DNA of 64,000 bases from Actinocorallia herbida (GCF_003751225.1 NZ_RJKE01000001.1:1116001-1180000), one strand, 5' to 3'. Shown: positions 37,101 to 45,553, counted from the first letter of the stretch. Program-made: numbers and translations. Notes: generated by a model from the sequence alone, not told the origin.

Positions 37101-37352
37101 GTGGGCGCCGACCAGCCGCCACCTCCCGCGCAGCCGCTGTCCCCGGCAGGGGCGCCCGCCGCCCCCGTGGACCTCAACACCGCGACCCTCGACCAGCTCC
37201 AGCAACTCCCCGGAGTCGGCCCCGTCCTCGCCGAGCGCATCCTCGAGCACCGCACGACCCACGGCCCTTTCCGCACCCCGGACCAGCTCCGCGACGTCAC
37301 CGGCATCGGCGACCGCCGCTACGCCGACCTGGCCCCCCACATCCGCGTCTGA
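34110..37352 (+). CDS. comEA: ComEA family DNA-binding protein with very long low-complexity N-terminal region
   Basis: The last 200 residues are a clear ComEA: one membrane helix (ALVVLAFVAAVATGVFFWAT), a SLBB-type domain (VVVHVAGDVRSPGLVTLP), a Pro linker and a double helix-hairpin-helix (DLNTATLDQLQQLPGVGPVLAERILEHR). ComEA binds incoming DNA at the membrane. The frame stays open for about 870 residues upstream: first Pro/Arg-rich (to about residue 340), then Gly/Ser-rich with four ~50-57-residue imperfect repeats, then Trp/Glu/Gly-rich. Start choice is weak: ATG 34110 opens the frame, ATG 36563 is intermediate and ATG 36744 would give a minimal 202-residue protein. Repeat spacings that are multiples of three support translation of at least the repeat section. 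Confidence 0.6.
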   Translation: MWRRGAENWVRWDETQDVDFWGRPRSLPSGTGGGHADSGAGAGASAAFIAGASRAEPGRGDALPRRLAVGERRAGGVTDRVGRIPRSRAADPASPPPGRAKRRAGGPSPEASAARLRSSLAATSATRAIRPVHPLRANPAPHSVPGGAAPDPGGVVEATRPLDADPPGLPPAAAHRSGPSRPSGRLRREPRRQKPNPRPATAHQPSPAPDTGPSPVPPHTEPSAVPSPTRDTTGAWHTPVVRTRHPLSPGSRALGRTPLTGGPRPSPRERARGPHDAPPQGILTAREPAHPAAAPPEGHRADPRRTPPHGRPSPPSDSEPSPDPPAPDPLSPFTRDGSEVWTLGGDAVPPLPESGDDGVSGRVPLVGMGRRSPHEVAGRGSVGSSTRAAAALGGSAAWAPGGDAVPPFSEPGDDGEGGRASLVGMSGSSPRGDVGGPGGRWSRAGVVGDGSAAWVPGRGIFVPSSGQGGRATSGVGGSSSQEGDGGGSAGRRSGGAAAGGGSGVRGSGGGSSASSSSSSPGQGGVGGSSSEEEGRGGSAGRWSGGAVVRSSSGDAWGLGPVPGHLGAEGRRTWDGVGRMSAGEEGGDDSGVRGAIRGGSFGGRSVLDGPEGGEAGERGPVVGEGAAGTGPGGFLEDGVGWRSGEEEGPLRGGGVWSGPGRLGERFVEVERRREGLRWLDDRGGAGARAVGAFGGGGLLDEGGPGVWGGQGTLWGASPERADVGPGEAVTRPDRIGPPWAWEGGGALGALGEGRERGTEGNEVREVGDDRAADVFGTWAGRPGYGGSDLTAVRAGTGWGATGGGSEPAAVRVGRRAGEAMVVRNDGAMRQGGGQGTVREHGPREREEGGSGTAWVEDPLAGRSPHRWGGADARRTVAGLMERLDPGITGARALVVLAFVAAVATGVFFWATRPEAASFEQADPVRPVDPVPAASPVPVPTVRPVVVHVAGDVRSPGLVTLPADARVHEAVTAAGGLRPKAEVGALNLARKILDGEQITVGADQPPPPAQPLSPAGAPAAPVDLNTATLDQLQQLPGVGPVLAERILEHRTTHGPFRTPDQLRDVTGIGDRRYADLAPHIRV
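35139..35760 (+). repeat. Imperfect ~170-bp tandem repeats inside comEA
   Basis: Units start at 35139 (GGDAVPPLPESGDDG), 35310 (GGDAVPPFSEPGDDG) and 35478 (GRGIFVPSSGQGG), 171 and 168 bp apart. A fourth, diverged unit follows (SSSPGQGGVGGSSSEEE with GGSAGRWSGGA, echoing GGSAGRRSGGA). Spacing in whole codons indicates selection for the comEA frame. The encoded repeats are hydrophilic and probably disordered. Confidence 0.6.
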
Positions 37353-37501
37353 CTCACCCGGCCCGCCAGCCCGGATCGCACCCGCGGTGCGGGCTGTTCG
37401 GGCGGGGCGCCTGGTCGGGTGAGGGAGCGGGTGTCTGTGGGGGGCGGGTGGATCTTTCGGCGGGGTGGGTCGGGGCGGCGCGTAGGTGGGAGGAAGGCGT
37501 T

Positions 37502-39775
37502 ATGGGTAGGGATGTGCGGTTGGTGGGGGTGGCGGGGGTGGTTTGGGGGATGGGGTTCTGGCTGGTGAGGGCGGAGTGGGGGGTGGAGGCGTACTGGGTG
37601 GCGGGGGGTTGTGCGGTGGGGGGATTGGTGGGGTTCGTTCGGGGGTGGCGGGGACTGGCGGTGGCATTGGTGGTGGGGGCGGCGTGCGCGGTGGGGGTGG
37701 GGATACGGGTCGAGGCGGTGGAGAGCGGGGCCGTGCGGGAGGTCGCGGAGCGGAGGGGCACGGCGGAGGTCGAGGTGGTGGTGACGGCGGGGGTGCGCAG
37801 GACGGCTAAGGGGGTGGTGGTCGTGGAGGGGAGAGCGGAGTGGGTGGGGGTGCGCGGCGGGGTCCGGGTGCGGACGCCGGTCGTGGTGATGGCGATGGAG
37901 TGGGAGGGGAGCGCGGGCGGATGGGAGAAGGCGCGGGTGGGTGAGCGGGTGCGCGGCGGCGGCCGGTTCGCGGTGCCCGACGGCGGCGGTCTGGTCGGGG
38001 CGCTGGTGCTGGCCCGGGGACCGGCCGAGGTGGTCGGCGAGGCCGGGGCCTGGCAGCGGTGGGCCGAGGGCGTGCGGGCCGGGCTGCGCGGGGCGGTCGA
38101 CGGCATGGCCGCCGCGCCGCGCGGCGTCGTGCCGGGCATGGTGCTGGGGGACGTGTCGGGGGTGCCGCAGCGGATCCACGAGGAGTTCCGCGCCGCGGGC
38201 CTGGTGCACTGCCTGGTCGTCAGCGGGGCGAACTTCTCGATCCTCACCGCGGTGGTCCTGTGGGCGGGCCGTTGGGCGGGACTGGGCGTGCGCCGGGCCG
38301 TGGTCGCCGCGGGCGTCGCGGCGGCGGGGTTCTTCGCGGTGGTCGGCGCGGAGCCGAGCGTGCTGCGCGCGTCCGTCATGGGGGCGATCGGGCTGTTCGC
38401 GGTCTTCACGGGGCGGGAGCGGCAGGGGGTGCCCTCCCTCGCGGGGGCCGTCATCCTGCTGATCCTGCTCGATCCAGGACTCGCGGGCTCCTATGGCTTC
38501 ACCCTTTCGGTGACCGCGACGGCCGGGCTGCTCCTCCTCGCGCCACGCTGGCGGGACGCCCTGCACGCGTGGGGTCTGTCGCGCGGGCTGAGCGAGGCGG
38601 TCGCGGTGCCGCTGGCCGCGCAGGCGGCGGTCGGCCCGGTGCTGGCGGCGCTGTCCGGGCAGGTGGGGCTCGCGGCGGTCCCCGCCAACGTGCTCGCCGC
38701 GCCGGGGATCGGGGTGACGACGGTGTGCGGGTTCGCCGCCGCCGTGCTCGCCCAGTTCTCGGCGGACGCGGCCCGGTGGACGGCGTGGCCCGCGGGCTGG
38801 GCCGCGTCCTGGGTGATCGCGGTGGCGGACGCCTTCGCGGCGCTGCCCTACCTGGTGCTGCCATGGCCGGGGGGCCTCGCCGGGGCGGCGCTGCTGGCCG
38901 CCTGCACGGTCGCGGCGGTCGCCGCGGTGCGGGTGCGCCGGGTGCGGCGGCTCGCGGTGGCGGCCGGCGCGGGGGCGCTGGTCGCGGTCGCGGCGGTGCG
39001 GATCACGGCGCCGGCGTGGCCGCCGGACGGGTGGCGGTTCGTCGCCTGCGACGTCGGGCAGGGCGACGCGCTGGTCCTGGCCGAGGCGCCGGGGCGGGCC
39101 GTCGTGGTCGACGCGGGGCCCGATCCCGTGCTCGTGGACGGCTGCCTGCGCCGGCTCGGTGTCCGGAAGGTCTCACTTGTCGTGATCACCCATCCGCACG
39201 CCGACCACCTCGCGGGGCTCTCCGGGGTGCTGCGAGGCAGGCCCGGCGCGGTGCTCGCGCACAGCCCGCTCAGCGGCCTCGGCCCCGAACGGCGCGCGGT
39301 CGCGGCGGCCCGCGCCTCCCCCGCGCTGCTGGCCGCGGTGCAGGGCCGCCGGTGGACGCACGGGGAGCTCACCCTCGACGTGCTCGCCCCGCGCCCGGGC
39401 CCGCCCCCGCCCTCGGGCGACGGCACCCTGGTCAACAACGCGAGCGTGGTCCTGCTCGCCCGCTGGCCGGGCCTTTCCGTGCTGCTCGCCGGAGACCTGG
39501 AGGAGGACGCGCAGAACGCCCTGCGCGGCCTCGTCCCGCGCGTCGACGTCCTCAAGGTGCCGCACCACGGCAGCCCCCGGCAGGAGCCGGCCTTCCTCAC
39601 CGAAGGCCGCCCGCGCGTCGCCGTGATCTCCGTAGGCCGCGACAACCCCTACGGCCACCCCGCGGCCCGCACCCTGCAACTCCTCCGCCCGGCCCGCATC
39701 TACCGCACCGACCTCCACGGCGACATCGCCATCTCCGTCTCGAACTCCCACCTCCACGTCCACACCCGCCCATGA
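37502..39775 (+). CDS. comEC: ComEC/Rec2 family competence protein
   Basis: This 757-residue protein has an N-terminal membrane region with an OB-like domain and the Competence domain (VVSGANFSILTAVVLWAGRW and SYGFTLSVTATAGLLLL). A C-terminal metallo-beta-lactamase domain has THPHADHLAGL, GDGTLVNNASVV, LLAGDLEEDAQ and VPHHGSP. ComEC is the channel for single-stranded DNA during transformation; the MBL domain may degrade the other strand. The ATG at 37502 has GGAGGAAGG upstream. The first 600 bp are extremely G-rich on the coding strand, with G-ending codons favoured. Natural competence in this organism is not shown. Confidence 0.92.
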   Translation: MGRDVRLVGVAGVVWGMGFWLVRAEWGVEAYWVAGGCAVGGLVGFVRGWRGLAVALVVGAACAVGVGIRVEAVESGAVREVAERRGTAEVEVVVTAGVRRTAKGVVVVEGRAEWVGVRGGVRVRTPVVVMAMEWEGSAGGWEKARVGERVRGGGRFAVPDGGGLVGALVLARGPAEVVGEAGAWQRWAEGVRAGLRGAVDGMAAAPRGVVPGMVLGDVSGVPQRIHEEFRAAGLVHCLVVSGANFSILTAVVLWAGRWAGLGVRRAVVAAGVAAAGFFAVVGAEPSVLRASVMGAIGLFAVFTGRERQGVPSLAGAVILLILLDPGLAGSYGFTLSVTATAGLLLLAPRWRDALHAWGLSRGLSEAVAVPLAAQAAVGPVLAALSGQVGLAAVPANVLAAPGIGVTTVCGFAAAVLAQFSADAARWTAWPAGWAASWVIAVADAFAALPYLVLPWPGGLAGAALLAACTVAAVAAVRVRRVRRLAVAAGAGALVAVAAVRITAPAWPPDGWRFVACDVGQGDALVLAEAPGRAVVVDAGPDPVLVDGCLRRLGVRKVSLVVITHPHADHLAGLSGVLRGRPGAVLAHSPLSGLGPERRAVAAARASPALLAAVQGRRWTHGELTLDVLAPRPGPPPPSGDGTLVNNASVVLLARWPGLSVLLAGDLEEDAQNALRGLVPRVDVLKVPHHGSPRQEPAFLTEGRPRVAVISVGRDNPYGHPAARTLQLLRPARIYRTDLHGDIAISVSNSHLHVHTRP

Positions 39776-39990
39776 CCCCGCCCTGCCCCGCCTGCGCCCC
39801 GCCCCCGCTCACCTATGCCGCCCGCCCGCCCGCCCGCGCCTGCCCGCCTGTGCCCGCCCGCCCGCCCGTCTGTGTCCGCCCGTCTGTGCCCCGAGCGTGT
39901 GCTGCCGCGCGGGTGCCCCGCGGGGTTTTGGGGGTGGGGTGGGGTGGGAAACGGGTCGGGGTGGGGTGGGGCGGGTGGCATTCTGGGGGT
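39776..39990. other. comEC-holA spacer: CCCG runs then G-quadruplex motifs
   Basis: The first half is C-rich, with repeated CCCG/CCTG words (about 39820-39892). The second half (39922-39975) is G-rich on the same strand, with nine or more runs of at least three Gs separated by 1-6 nt, starting GGGGTTTTGGGGG. That is at least two consecutive G-quadruplex-forming motifs, ending about 15 nt before the holA start. No gene is evident. Confidence 0.65.
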
Positions 39991-40937
39991 GTGGACTTGG
40001 TGACGGTGGTCGTGGGGGACGAGGAGCTGCTCGTTGATCGGGCGGTGGGGGAGATCGTCGGGGAGGCGCGGAGGCGGGAGCCGGATACCGAGGTGGTGGA
40101 ACTGGTACCGGGGGGCTGGAGTCCGGGCGGCTGCTGGAGCTGACCTCGCCGTCGCTGTTCGGCGGCGGCAAGGTGATCGTGCTGCGGTCGGCGCAGGATC
40201 TGGGGAAGGATCTGGCGGCCGAGATCGGGGCTTATGTCAAGAACCCGGCGGACGACATCGTGCTCGTGCTGGTGCATGCCGGAGGCGTCAAAGGCAAGGG
40301 GCTGCTCGACGCGTGGACCAAGGCGGGCGCCGGGAAGATCGCGTGTCCCAAGATCACCAAGGCGGGGGAGCGACTGGACTTCCTGCGCGCCGAGGTGCGC
40401 CGTCTCGGCGGCTCGATGAGCCCGGCCGCGGCCCAGCAGCTCCTGGACGCCGTGGGCAACGACCTGCGGGAGATCGCCGCCGCGTGCAGCCAGCTCGTCT
40501 CCGACACCGGCGGCAAGATCACCGACGCGGCGGTGGCGCGCTACCACCGGGGCCGCGCCGAGGTGTCCGGATTCACCGTCGCCGACGCCGCGGTCGAGGG
40601 CAGGCTGGGCGAGGCACTGGAGCAGCTGCGCTGGGCCCTTTCGACCGGGGTGGCCGCGGTGCTCATCAACAGCGCCCTCGCGCAGGGCGTCCGGGGCCTG
40701 GCCAAGGTGGGCGGGGCGCGCGGCAAGAGCTTCGCCCTGGCCAAGGAGCTCGGCATGCCGCCATGGAAGATCGAGCGGCTGCAGAGGCAGGTGCGCGGCT
40801 GGACCCCTGACGGGATAGCCCGCGCCCTGGTCGTGGTCGCCGAGACCGACCAGGCGGTGAAGGGCGGCGCCGCCGACGCCGGATACGCCCTGGAGCGCGC
40901 GGTGCACGAGATCGTCATGGCGAGGTCGGTCCGCTGA
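39991..40937 (+). CDS. holA: DNA polymerase III subunit delta, frameshifted
   Basis: HolA opens the beta clamp within the clamp loader. The N-terminus VTVVVGDEELLVDRAVGE is read from GTG 39991, and the frame ends at a TGA at 40141-40143. The rest continues in the next frame, from GLESGRLLELTSPSLFGG through VIVLRSAQDLGKDLAAEIG to the family C-terminus ERAVHEIVMARS. The switch coincides with a run of six Gs (40110-40115); one extra G would restore a continuous 315-residue protein of normal family length. Because holA is essential, a sequencing or assembly error in the homopolymer is the likeliest explanation. Confidence 0.85.
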
Positions 40938-41038
40938 GGGTGACGGGGTTCTCACCCTGGGCCGGGATCGGAACGCGACACGGTCTCGTTGTCCAAGAAA
41001 CGGTTGCGGGTGGTTCGCAGGCTGGACAAGGTGGAGTC

Positions 41039-41512
41039 ATGGGAGAGGCGAGGCTCGGGGTGGACCTCGGGCGTGTGGTGGTCGGCGCCAATCGGCAGGC
41101 CGACGGCCGGGTGTTCCTTGACGATCCGCGGCTGATGCCGCTCATCGAGGGCGCCTTCGAGATCCTGCCGAAGATCGTGGACCGTTTCGACGGCAGGGCG
41201 TGGGTGATCTCGCGGATCAGCGAGGAGGGCGAGCCACTGTCGCTGGCCTGGCTGGAGCACCACGACTTCTACGGTGTGACGGGCATCCCGCGCACCCACA
41301 TCCGCTACTGCCGCCTGCGCCAGGACAAGGCCCTGCACTGCGCGGAGCTGGGCATCACGCACATGATCGACGACCGGCTCGACGTGCACCGCGCGATCCG
41401 CGACGTCGTCGCCAACCGCTACCTGTTCGGCCCCCAGGACGAGCCGGTGCCCGACTGGGTCGTGCCCACGCCGACCTGGCGCGACGTCGACGAGGCCATC
41501 GGCTACCCCTGA
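41039..41512 (+). CDS. HAD-like superfamily protein of unknown substrate
   Basis: This 157-residue protein starts GEARLGVDLGRVVVG, has WVISRISEEGE (motif II-like), a lysine in RQDKALHCAELG and HMIDDRLDVHRA (motif IV). This is the order of a small HAD fold. The nucleophile position has DLG instead of DxD, so the second, phosphatase-type aspartate is missing. It may act on a special phosphoester or be non-catalytic. TGGAG precedes the ATG. Its last 10 bp overlap the end of convergent kptA. Confidence 0.65.
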   Translation: MGEARLGVDLGRVVVGANRQADGRVFLDDPRLMPLIEGAFEILPKIVDRFDGRAWVISRISEEGEPLSLAWLEHHDFYGVTGIPRTHIRYCRLRQDKALHCAELGITHMIDDRLDVHRAIRDVVANRYLFGPQDEPVPDWVVPTPTWRDVDEAIGYP

Positions 41513-42051
41513 GCCGTCAGATACCGGGGTGGGACGTGCCCGGTCAGCCAGACCCCGTTGGCGGTGCGCTGGAACAGGTGCCCGTCGGCGGCCATCCGGG
41601 CGGAATCCACCCGAAGCACCACCGGACGCCCCCGTCGCGCGCCCACCCGCAGGGCGGTCTCGGTGTCGGGCGACAGGTGGACGGCGTGCCGGTCCATCGG
41701 CCGCAGCCCCTCCCGGAAGATCGCCTCGAGCACCGCCCCGACCGTCCCGTGGTACAGGACCTCGGGCGGTGCGACGGCGGGCAGTTCCAGGTCGACGGTG
41801 ATGGTGTGCCCCTGGCTGGCGCGGATGCGCAGGCCGTCGGGGGAGAACGCGAACCGCTGCTTGTCGTTGCGGGCGACGACCTCGCGCAGGTCGTCCTCGC
41901 TCAGCGCCATCCGGTGCAGGCGGCAGGCCGCCAGGAGTTCGGCGACGGTGACCCAGCCCGCCCGGTCGGGCCGCAGGCCGATGCGCTCGGGCTGATGCCG
42001 CAGGTGGCGGGCGAGGTACTTCGAGATTTTGATGATCTGTCGTTCGTCCAT
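41503..42051 (-). CDS. kptA: RNA 2'-phosphotransferase KptA/Tpt1
   Basis: This 182-residue protein starts MDERQIIKISKYLARHLRH and has GWVTVAELL, LYHGT, MDRHAVHLSPD and VWLTGHVPPRYL. These are the motifs of Tpt1/KptA, which moves a 2'-phosphate from RNA to NAD+. In bacteria its natural substrate is uncertain because tRNA splicing of the yeast type is absent. I chose ATG 42051 over 42078 because it gives the family N-terminus. It overlaps the convergent HAD-like gene by 10 bp. Confidence 0.93.
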   Translation of the reverse strand: MDERQIIKISKYLARHLRHQPERIGLRPDRAGWVTVAELLAACRLHRMALSEDDLREVVARNDKQRFAFSPDGLRIRASQGHTITVDLELPAVAPPEVLYHGTVGAVLEAIFREGLRPMDRHAVHLSPDTETALRVGARRGRPVVLRVDSARMAADGHLFQRTANGVWLTGHVPPRYLTAQG

Positions 42052-42143
42052 ACTTCTTTCGAGAGTAGAACGGATCATCGCCGGACCGCACCCCGATTTC
42101 GAGTCCGGCCGACCGCCCGTCGTCGAAAGGCCCCCCGCGCATC

Positions 42144-42181
42144 AAAAAGGCCGCCCCGTGCCGTGAACGGCGGGGCGGCCT
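42144..42181 (-). terminator. Intrinsic terminator of rpsT
   Basis: On the minus strand AGGCCGCCCCG pairs with CGGGGCGGCCT over 11 bp and is followed directly by TTTTT (42148-42144). It lies 25 nt after the rpsT stop codon and is the most classical terminator in the window. Confidence 0.85.
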
Positions 42182-42205
42182 CGAAGCGCGCTGGGGCGCG
42201 GTGCG

Positions 42206-42472
42206 CTACTTGGCGAGCGCAGCGGCCTGCTTGGCGATCGCGGACTTGCGGTTCGCGGCCTGGTTCTTGTGGATGACGCCCTTGCTGACGGCCTTGTCCA
42301 GCTTGCGGCTGGCGTGGCGCAGCGCGGTCTGGACGCCCTCGGCGTCGCCAGAGGCGGTGGCCTCACGGAACTTGCGAATGGCCGACTTCAGCTCGGTCTT
42401 GACGGCCTTGTTGCGCAGGCGCGCCTTCTCGTTCTGCTTGTTCCGCTTGATCTGGGACTTGATGTTCGCCAC
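42206..42472 (-). CDS. rpsT: 30S ribosomal protein S20
   Basis: This 88-residue basic helical protein reads [21 protein letters not shown] and ends [11 protein letters not shown], typical of S20, which binds 16S rRNA early in 30S assembly. It starts at GTG (42472). It is divergent from lepA and ends at a strong terminator, as expected for a highly expressed single gene. Confidence 0.97.
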   Translation of the reverse strand: MANIKSQIKRNKQNEKARLRNKAVKTELKSAIRKFREATASGDAEGVQTALRHASRKLDKAVSKGVIHKNQAANRKSAIAKQAAALAK

Positions 42473-42752
42473 TGAAAGAAGCCTCGTTTTGGGTGAGTCA
42501 CGGATGGGGCGCGGAGATCCGGCAGCCGGTCGGATCTGCGGGTACGGAGACACACGCACCCACACGCAAGGAAGAAGACTACCAATGCGATGGCCCGACC
42601 CCCAACCCGGGCCGCTGACGCCCAGGTCGGCGCCGCACCGCCGACCGCCTCCGGACAGGGCGCGCCCCCGACCGAGGAGTCCGGAACCGGAGCATCGGCA
42701 CGGACATGGGACCATGGGAGTCGGAACGTTTCCACGTCAACCTAGGATCCGC

Positions 42753-44579
42753 GTGCCGCCCGTACCGAAACACACCGATCCCGCGGTGATCCGCAATTTC
42801 TGCATCATCGCGCACATCGACCACGGCAAGTCCACCCTGGCAGACCGCATGCTGCAGCTGACCGGGGTCGTCGACGACCGCTCCATGCGGGCCCAGTACC
42901 TGGACCGGATGGACATCGAGCGCGAACGCGGCATCACGATCAAGTCGCAGGCGGTGCGGCTGCCCTGGGACGGCCATGTCCTCAACATGATCGACACCCC
43001 GGGCCACGTGGACTTCTCCTACGAGGTCTCCCGGTCGCTGGCGGCGTGCGAGGGCGCGATCCTGCTGGTGGACGCCGCCCAGGGCATCGAGGCGCAGACC
43101 CTCGCCAACCTGTACATGGCGATCGAGGCGGACCTGCACATCATCCCGGTCCTCAACAAGATCGATCTTCCGGCGGCGCAGCCGGACAAGGTGGCCGAGG
43201 AGATCTCCGGCCTCATCGGCTGCGACCCGTCCGACGTGCTGCGCGTGTCCGGCAAGACGGGCGTGGGCGTGGCCGAACTGCTCGACAAGATCGTCGCGGA
43301 CGTCCCGGCCCCGGTCGGCGACGCCGACGCCCCGGCCCGCGCGCTGATCTTCGACTCGGTCTACGACACCTACCGCGGCGTGGTCACCTACGTCCGCGTG
43401 GTGGACGGCCGGATCACCCGGCGCGAGAAGTCCCTCATGATGTCGACGGGCACCGCCCACGACACCCTCGAGGTCGGCGTCATCTCGCCGGAGCCCATCC
43501 CCACCGACGGTCTGGGCGTCGGCGAGGTCGGCTACCTGATCTCGGGCGTCAAGGACGTCCGGCAGGCCCGCGTCGGCGACACGGTGACGATGGCCTCGCG
43601 CCCGGCGCCCGAGTCGCTCGGCGGGTACGACAACCCCCGGCCGATGGTCTACTCGGGCCTGTATCCGATCGACGGCGACGAGTACCCGCTGCTCCGCGAC
43701 GCCCTGGACAAGCTCCGGCTGAACGACGCGGCCCTGGTGTACGAGCCGGAGACGTCGGTGGCCCTCGGGTTCGGCTACCGCTGCGGCTTCCTCGGCCTGC
43801 TCCACATGGAGATCGTCCGGGAGCGCCTGGAGCGGGAGTTCAACCTCGCCCTCATCTCGACGGCCCCGAGCGTCATCTACCGGGTCGTCCTCGAGAACGG
43901 CACCGAGCACACCGTCACGAACCCCAGCGAGTATCCGGCCGACGGCCGTATCGCGCGGGTGTTCGAGCCCATCGTCAAGGCGACGGTCCTCACCCCGACC
44001 GAGTTCATCGGGACGATCATGGAGCTGTGCCAGGGCCGCCGCGGTGTGCTCATCGGCATGGACTACCTGTCCGAGGATCGCGTGGAGATCAAGTACACGC
44101 TGCCCCTCGGCGAGATCATCTTCGACTTCTTCGACCAGCTGAAGTCGCGCACCCGCGGCTACGCGAGCCTGGACTACGAGCCCTCGGGCGAACAGGAGTC
44201 CAACCTCGTCAAGGTCGACATCCTCCTGCAGGGCGAGTCGGTCGACGCGTTCAGCCAGATCGTGCACGCCGACAAGGCGCGCGAGTACGGGCTGATGATG
44301 ACGACCAAGCTCAAGGAGCTCATCCCGCGTCAGCAGTACGAGGTGCCCATCCAGGCGGCGATCGGCGCCCGGGTGATCGCCCGCGAGAACATCCGCGCGA
44401 TCCGCAAGGACGTTCTGGCGAAATGCTATGGCGGCGACATCTCCCGGAAGCGCAAACTGCTGGAGAAGCAGAAGGAGGGCAAGAAGAAGATGAAGACCAT
44501 CGGGCGCGTGGACGTGCCGCAGGAGGCCTTCGTCGCCGCCCTCTCGACGGGATCGTCCGCGGACAAGCCGAAGAAGTGA
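42753..44579 (+). CDS. lepA: Elongation factor 4 (LepA)
   Basis: This 608-residue translational GTPase has [13 protein letters not shown] (G1), RGITIKSQ (G2), DTPGHVDF (G3) and NKID (G4), plus the LepA-specific C-terminal domain ending in [11 protein letters not shown]. It acts on ribosomes during initiation or stalled elongation. The start is GTG 42753 ([10 protein letters not shown]). TAGGAT lies 4 nt upstream, so a leaderless or very short leader is possible, and no Shine-Dalgarno sequence is seen. The spacer to rpsT (42473-42752) contains no gene. Confidence 0.97.
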   Translation: MPPVPKHTDPAVIRNFCIIAHIDHGKSTLADRMLQLTGVVDDRSMRAQYLDRMDIERERGITIKSQAVRLPWDGHVLNMIDTPGHVDFSYEVSRSLAACEGAILLVDAAQGIEAQTLANLYMAIEADLHIIPVLNKIDLPAAQPDKVAEEISGLIGCDPSDVLRVSGKTGVGVAELLDKIVADVPAPVGDADAPARALIFDSVYDTYRGVVTYVRVVDGRITRREKSLMMSTGTAHDTLEVGVISPEPIPTDGLGVGEVGYLISGVKDVRQARVGDTVTMASRPAPESLGGYDNPRPMVYSGLYPIDGDEYPLLRDALDKLRLNDAALVYEPETSVALGFGYRCGFLGLLHMEIVRERLEREFNLALISTAPSVIYRVVLENGTEHTVTNPSEYPADGRIARVFEPIVKATVLTPTEFIGTIMELCQGRRGVLIGMDYLSEDRVEIKYTLPLGEIIFDFFDQLKSRTRGYASLDYEPSGEQESNLVKVDILLQGESVDAFSQIVHADKAREYGLMMTTKLKELIPRQQYEVPIQAAIGARVIARENIRAIRKDVLAKCYGGDISRKRKLLEKQKEGKKKMKTIGRVDVPQEAFVAALSTGSSADKPKK

Positions 44580-44589
44580 GCCTGAGGCG

Positions 44590-45216
44590 ATGAGCACACC
44601 CCCCTGGGACCCCAACGGCGCGGCCTCCCCCCAGGGGGCGTGGCGGCCTCCGGGCGAGCAGCCGGCCCAGCCGCCGACGCAGCCGCCTTTCCCGCAGCCC
44701 GGCGCGGTGCCGCCGCAGTACGGTCAGCCGGGCGGCTACCAGCCGCAGTACGGGCAGCCAGGGGCGCCCGCGCAGCCTTACGGGCAGCAGCGGTTCGGGC
44801 AGCCGGGCCCGGTGCCTCCTCCTCCGCCGTTCTTCCCGCCGCCGGGCGTTCCGCAGGCCCCGGGCGGCTGGGGACCGCACCCGCAGGCGTCGGAGGAGCG
44901 GACGTGGGCGCTGCTGGGGCATCTCGGGCAGTTCGTGATCGGGCTGTTCGCGCCGCTGATCGTCTACCTGGTCTACAAGGACAAGGGGCAGTTCGCGCGC
45001 TGGCACGGCGCGCAGGGCCTCAACCTCGGGATCACCGCGGTCGCCTACACGGTCATCCTGATCCCGGTCTCGTTCATCACCTTCGGTCTCGGCGCGCTGC
45101 TGTACTTCCCGCTCGGCGCCGTCGAGATCGTCTTCCTGATCATCGGGGCGGTGAAGGCGTCGCAGGGCGAGTGGTACCGGTTCCCCTCGTTCCTGGCCTG
45201 GCCCATGGTCAAGTGA
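44590..45216 (+). CDS. DUF4870 (Tic20-like) membrane protein with Pro/Gln-rich N-terminus
   Basis: This 208-residue protein has about 95 residues of low-complexity GQP/YGQPG/PPP repeats. The DUF4870 core follows: ERTWALLGHLGQFVIGLFAPLIVYL, ARWHGAQGLNLGI, and two further membrane helices. The long Pro-rich arm should face the cytoplasm. The function is unknown. A second, shorter DUF4870 gene lies at 47964-48392. Confidence 0.88.
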   Translation: MSTPPWDPNGAASPQGAWRPPGEQPAQPPTQPPFPQPGAVPPQYGQPGGYQPQYGQPGAPAQPYGQQRFGQPGPVPPPPPFFPPPGVPQAPGGWGPHPQASEERTWALLGHLGQFVIGLFAPLIVYLVYKDKGQFARWHGAQGLNLGITAVAYTVILIPVSFITFGLGALLYFPLGAVEIVFLIIGAVKASQGEWYRFPSFLAWPMVK

Positions 45217-45274
45217 CGGCCCGGGCCGGGTCCGTGCGGGGTTAGCCGCCCCCGCGCGGTGGCATGGATCGGTC

Positions 45275-45511
45275 ATGGACGAACTGGTGCCGGGGGATTC
45301 GCTCATGACCGACTCCCCGGAGGAAGGCCGGGTGCTGGCGCTCGAGATGGCACGCCGGGCGCTGGTGCGGTTGCGCCCCGCGGCGGATCCGCAGGTGAGC
45401 GGCGAGGCGGTCGCCGCGGAGTTCGCCACGATCGCGGCGGCCAACCATTACTGGCGCGGCCCGTCGTGGAAGCATGCCTTCCGCCCCGATCGCGGAGATA
45501 TGCGGGGCTAG
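45275..45511 (+). CDS. Small hypothetical protein
   Basis: This 78-residue predicted cytoplasmic protein reads MDELVPGDSLMTDSPEEG and ends ANHYWRGPSWKHAFRPDRGDM. Codon usage is normal for the window, with G or C in nearly all third positions. I do not recognise a family. It lies between DUF4870 and a cupin gene, and the cupin starts 42 nt after its stop. Confidence 0.6.
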   Translation: MDELVPGDSLMTDSPEEGRVLALEMARRALVRLRPAADPQVSGEAVAAEFATIAAANHYWRGPSWKHAFRPDRGDMRG

Positions 45512-45553
45512 GTCACAGTTTGGCCAGGGGGCCGGTAAGGGAATCTCTCCGCC

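Noticed and set aside
35100-37340. Long minus-strand open frames opposite comEA (up to 746 codons)
   Set aside because: Frames stay open on both strands because of the GC content. Only the plus frame ends in recognisable ComEA domains and keeps repeat spacing in whole codons.
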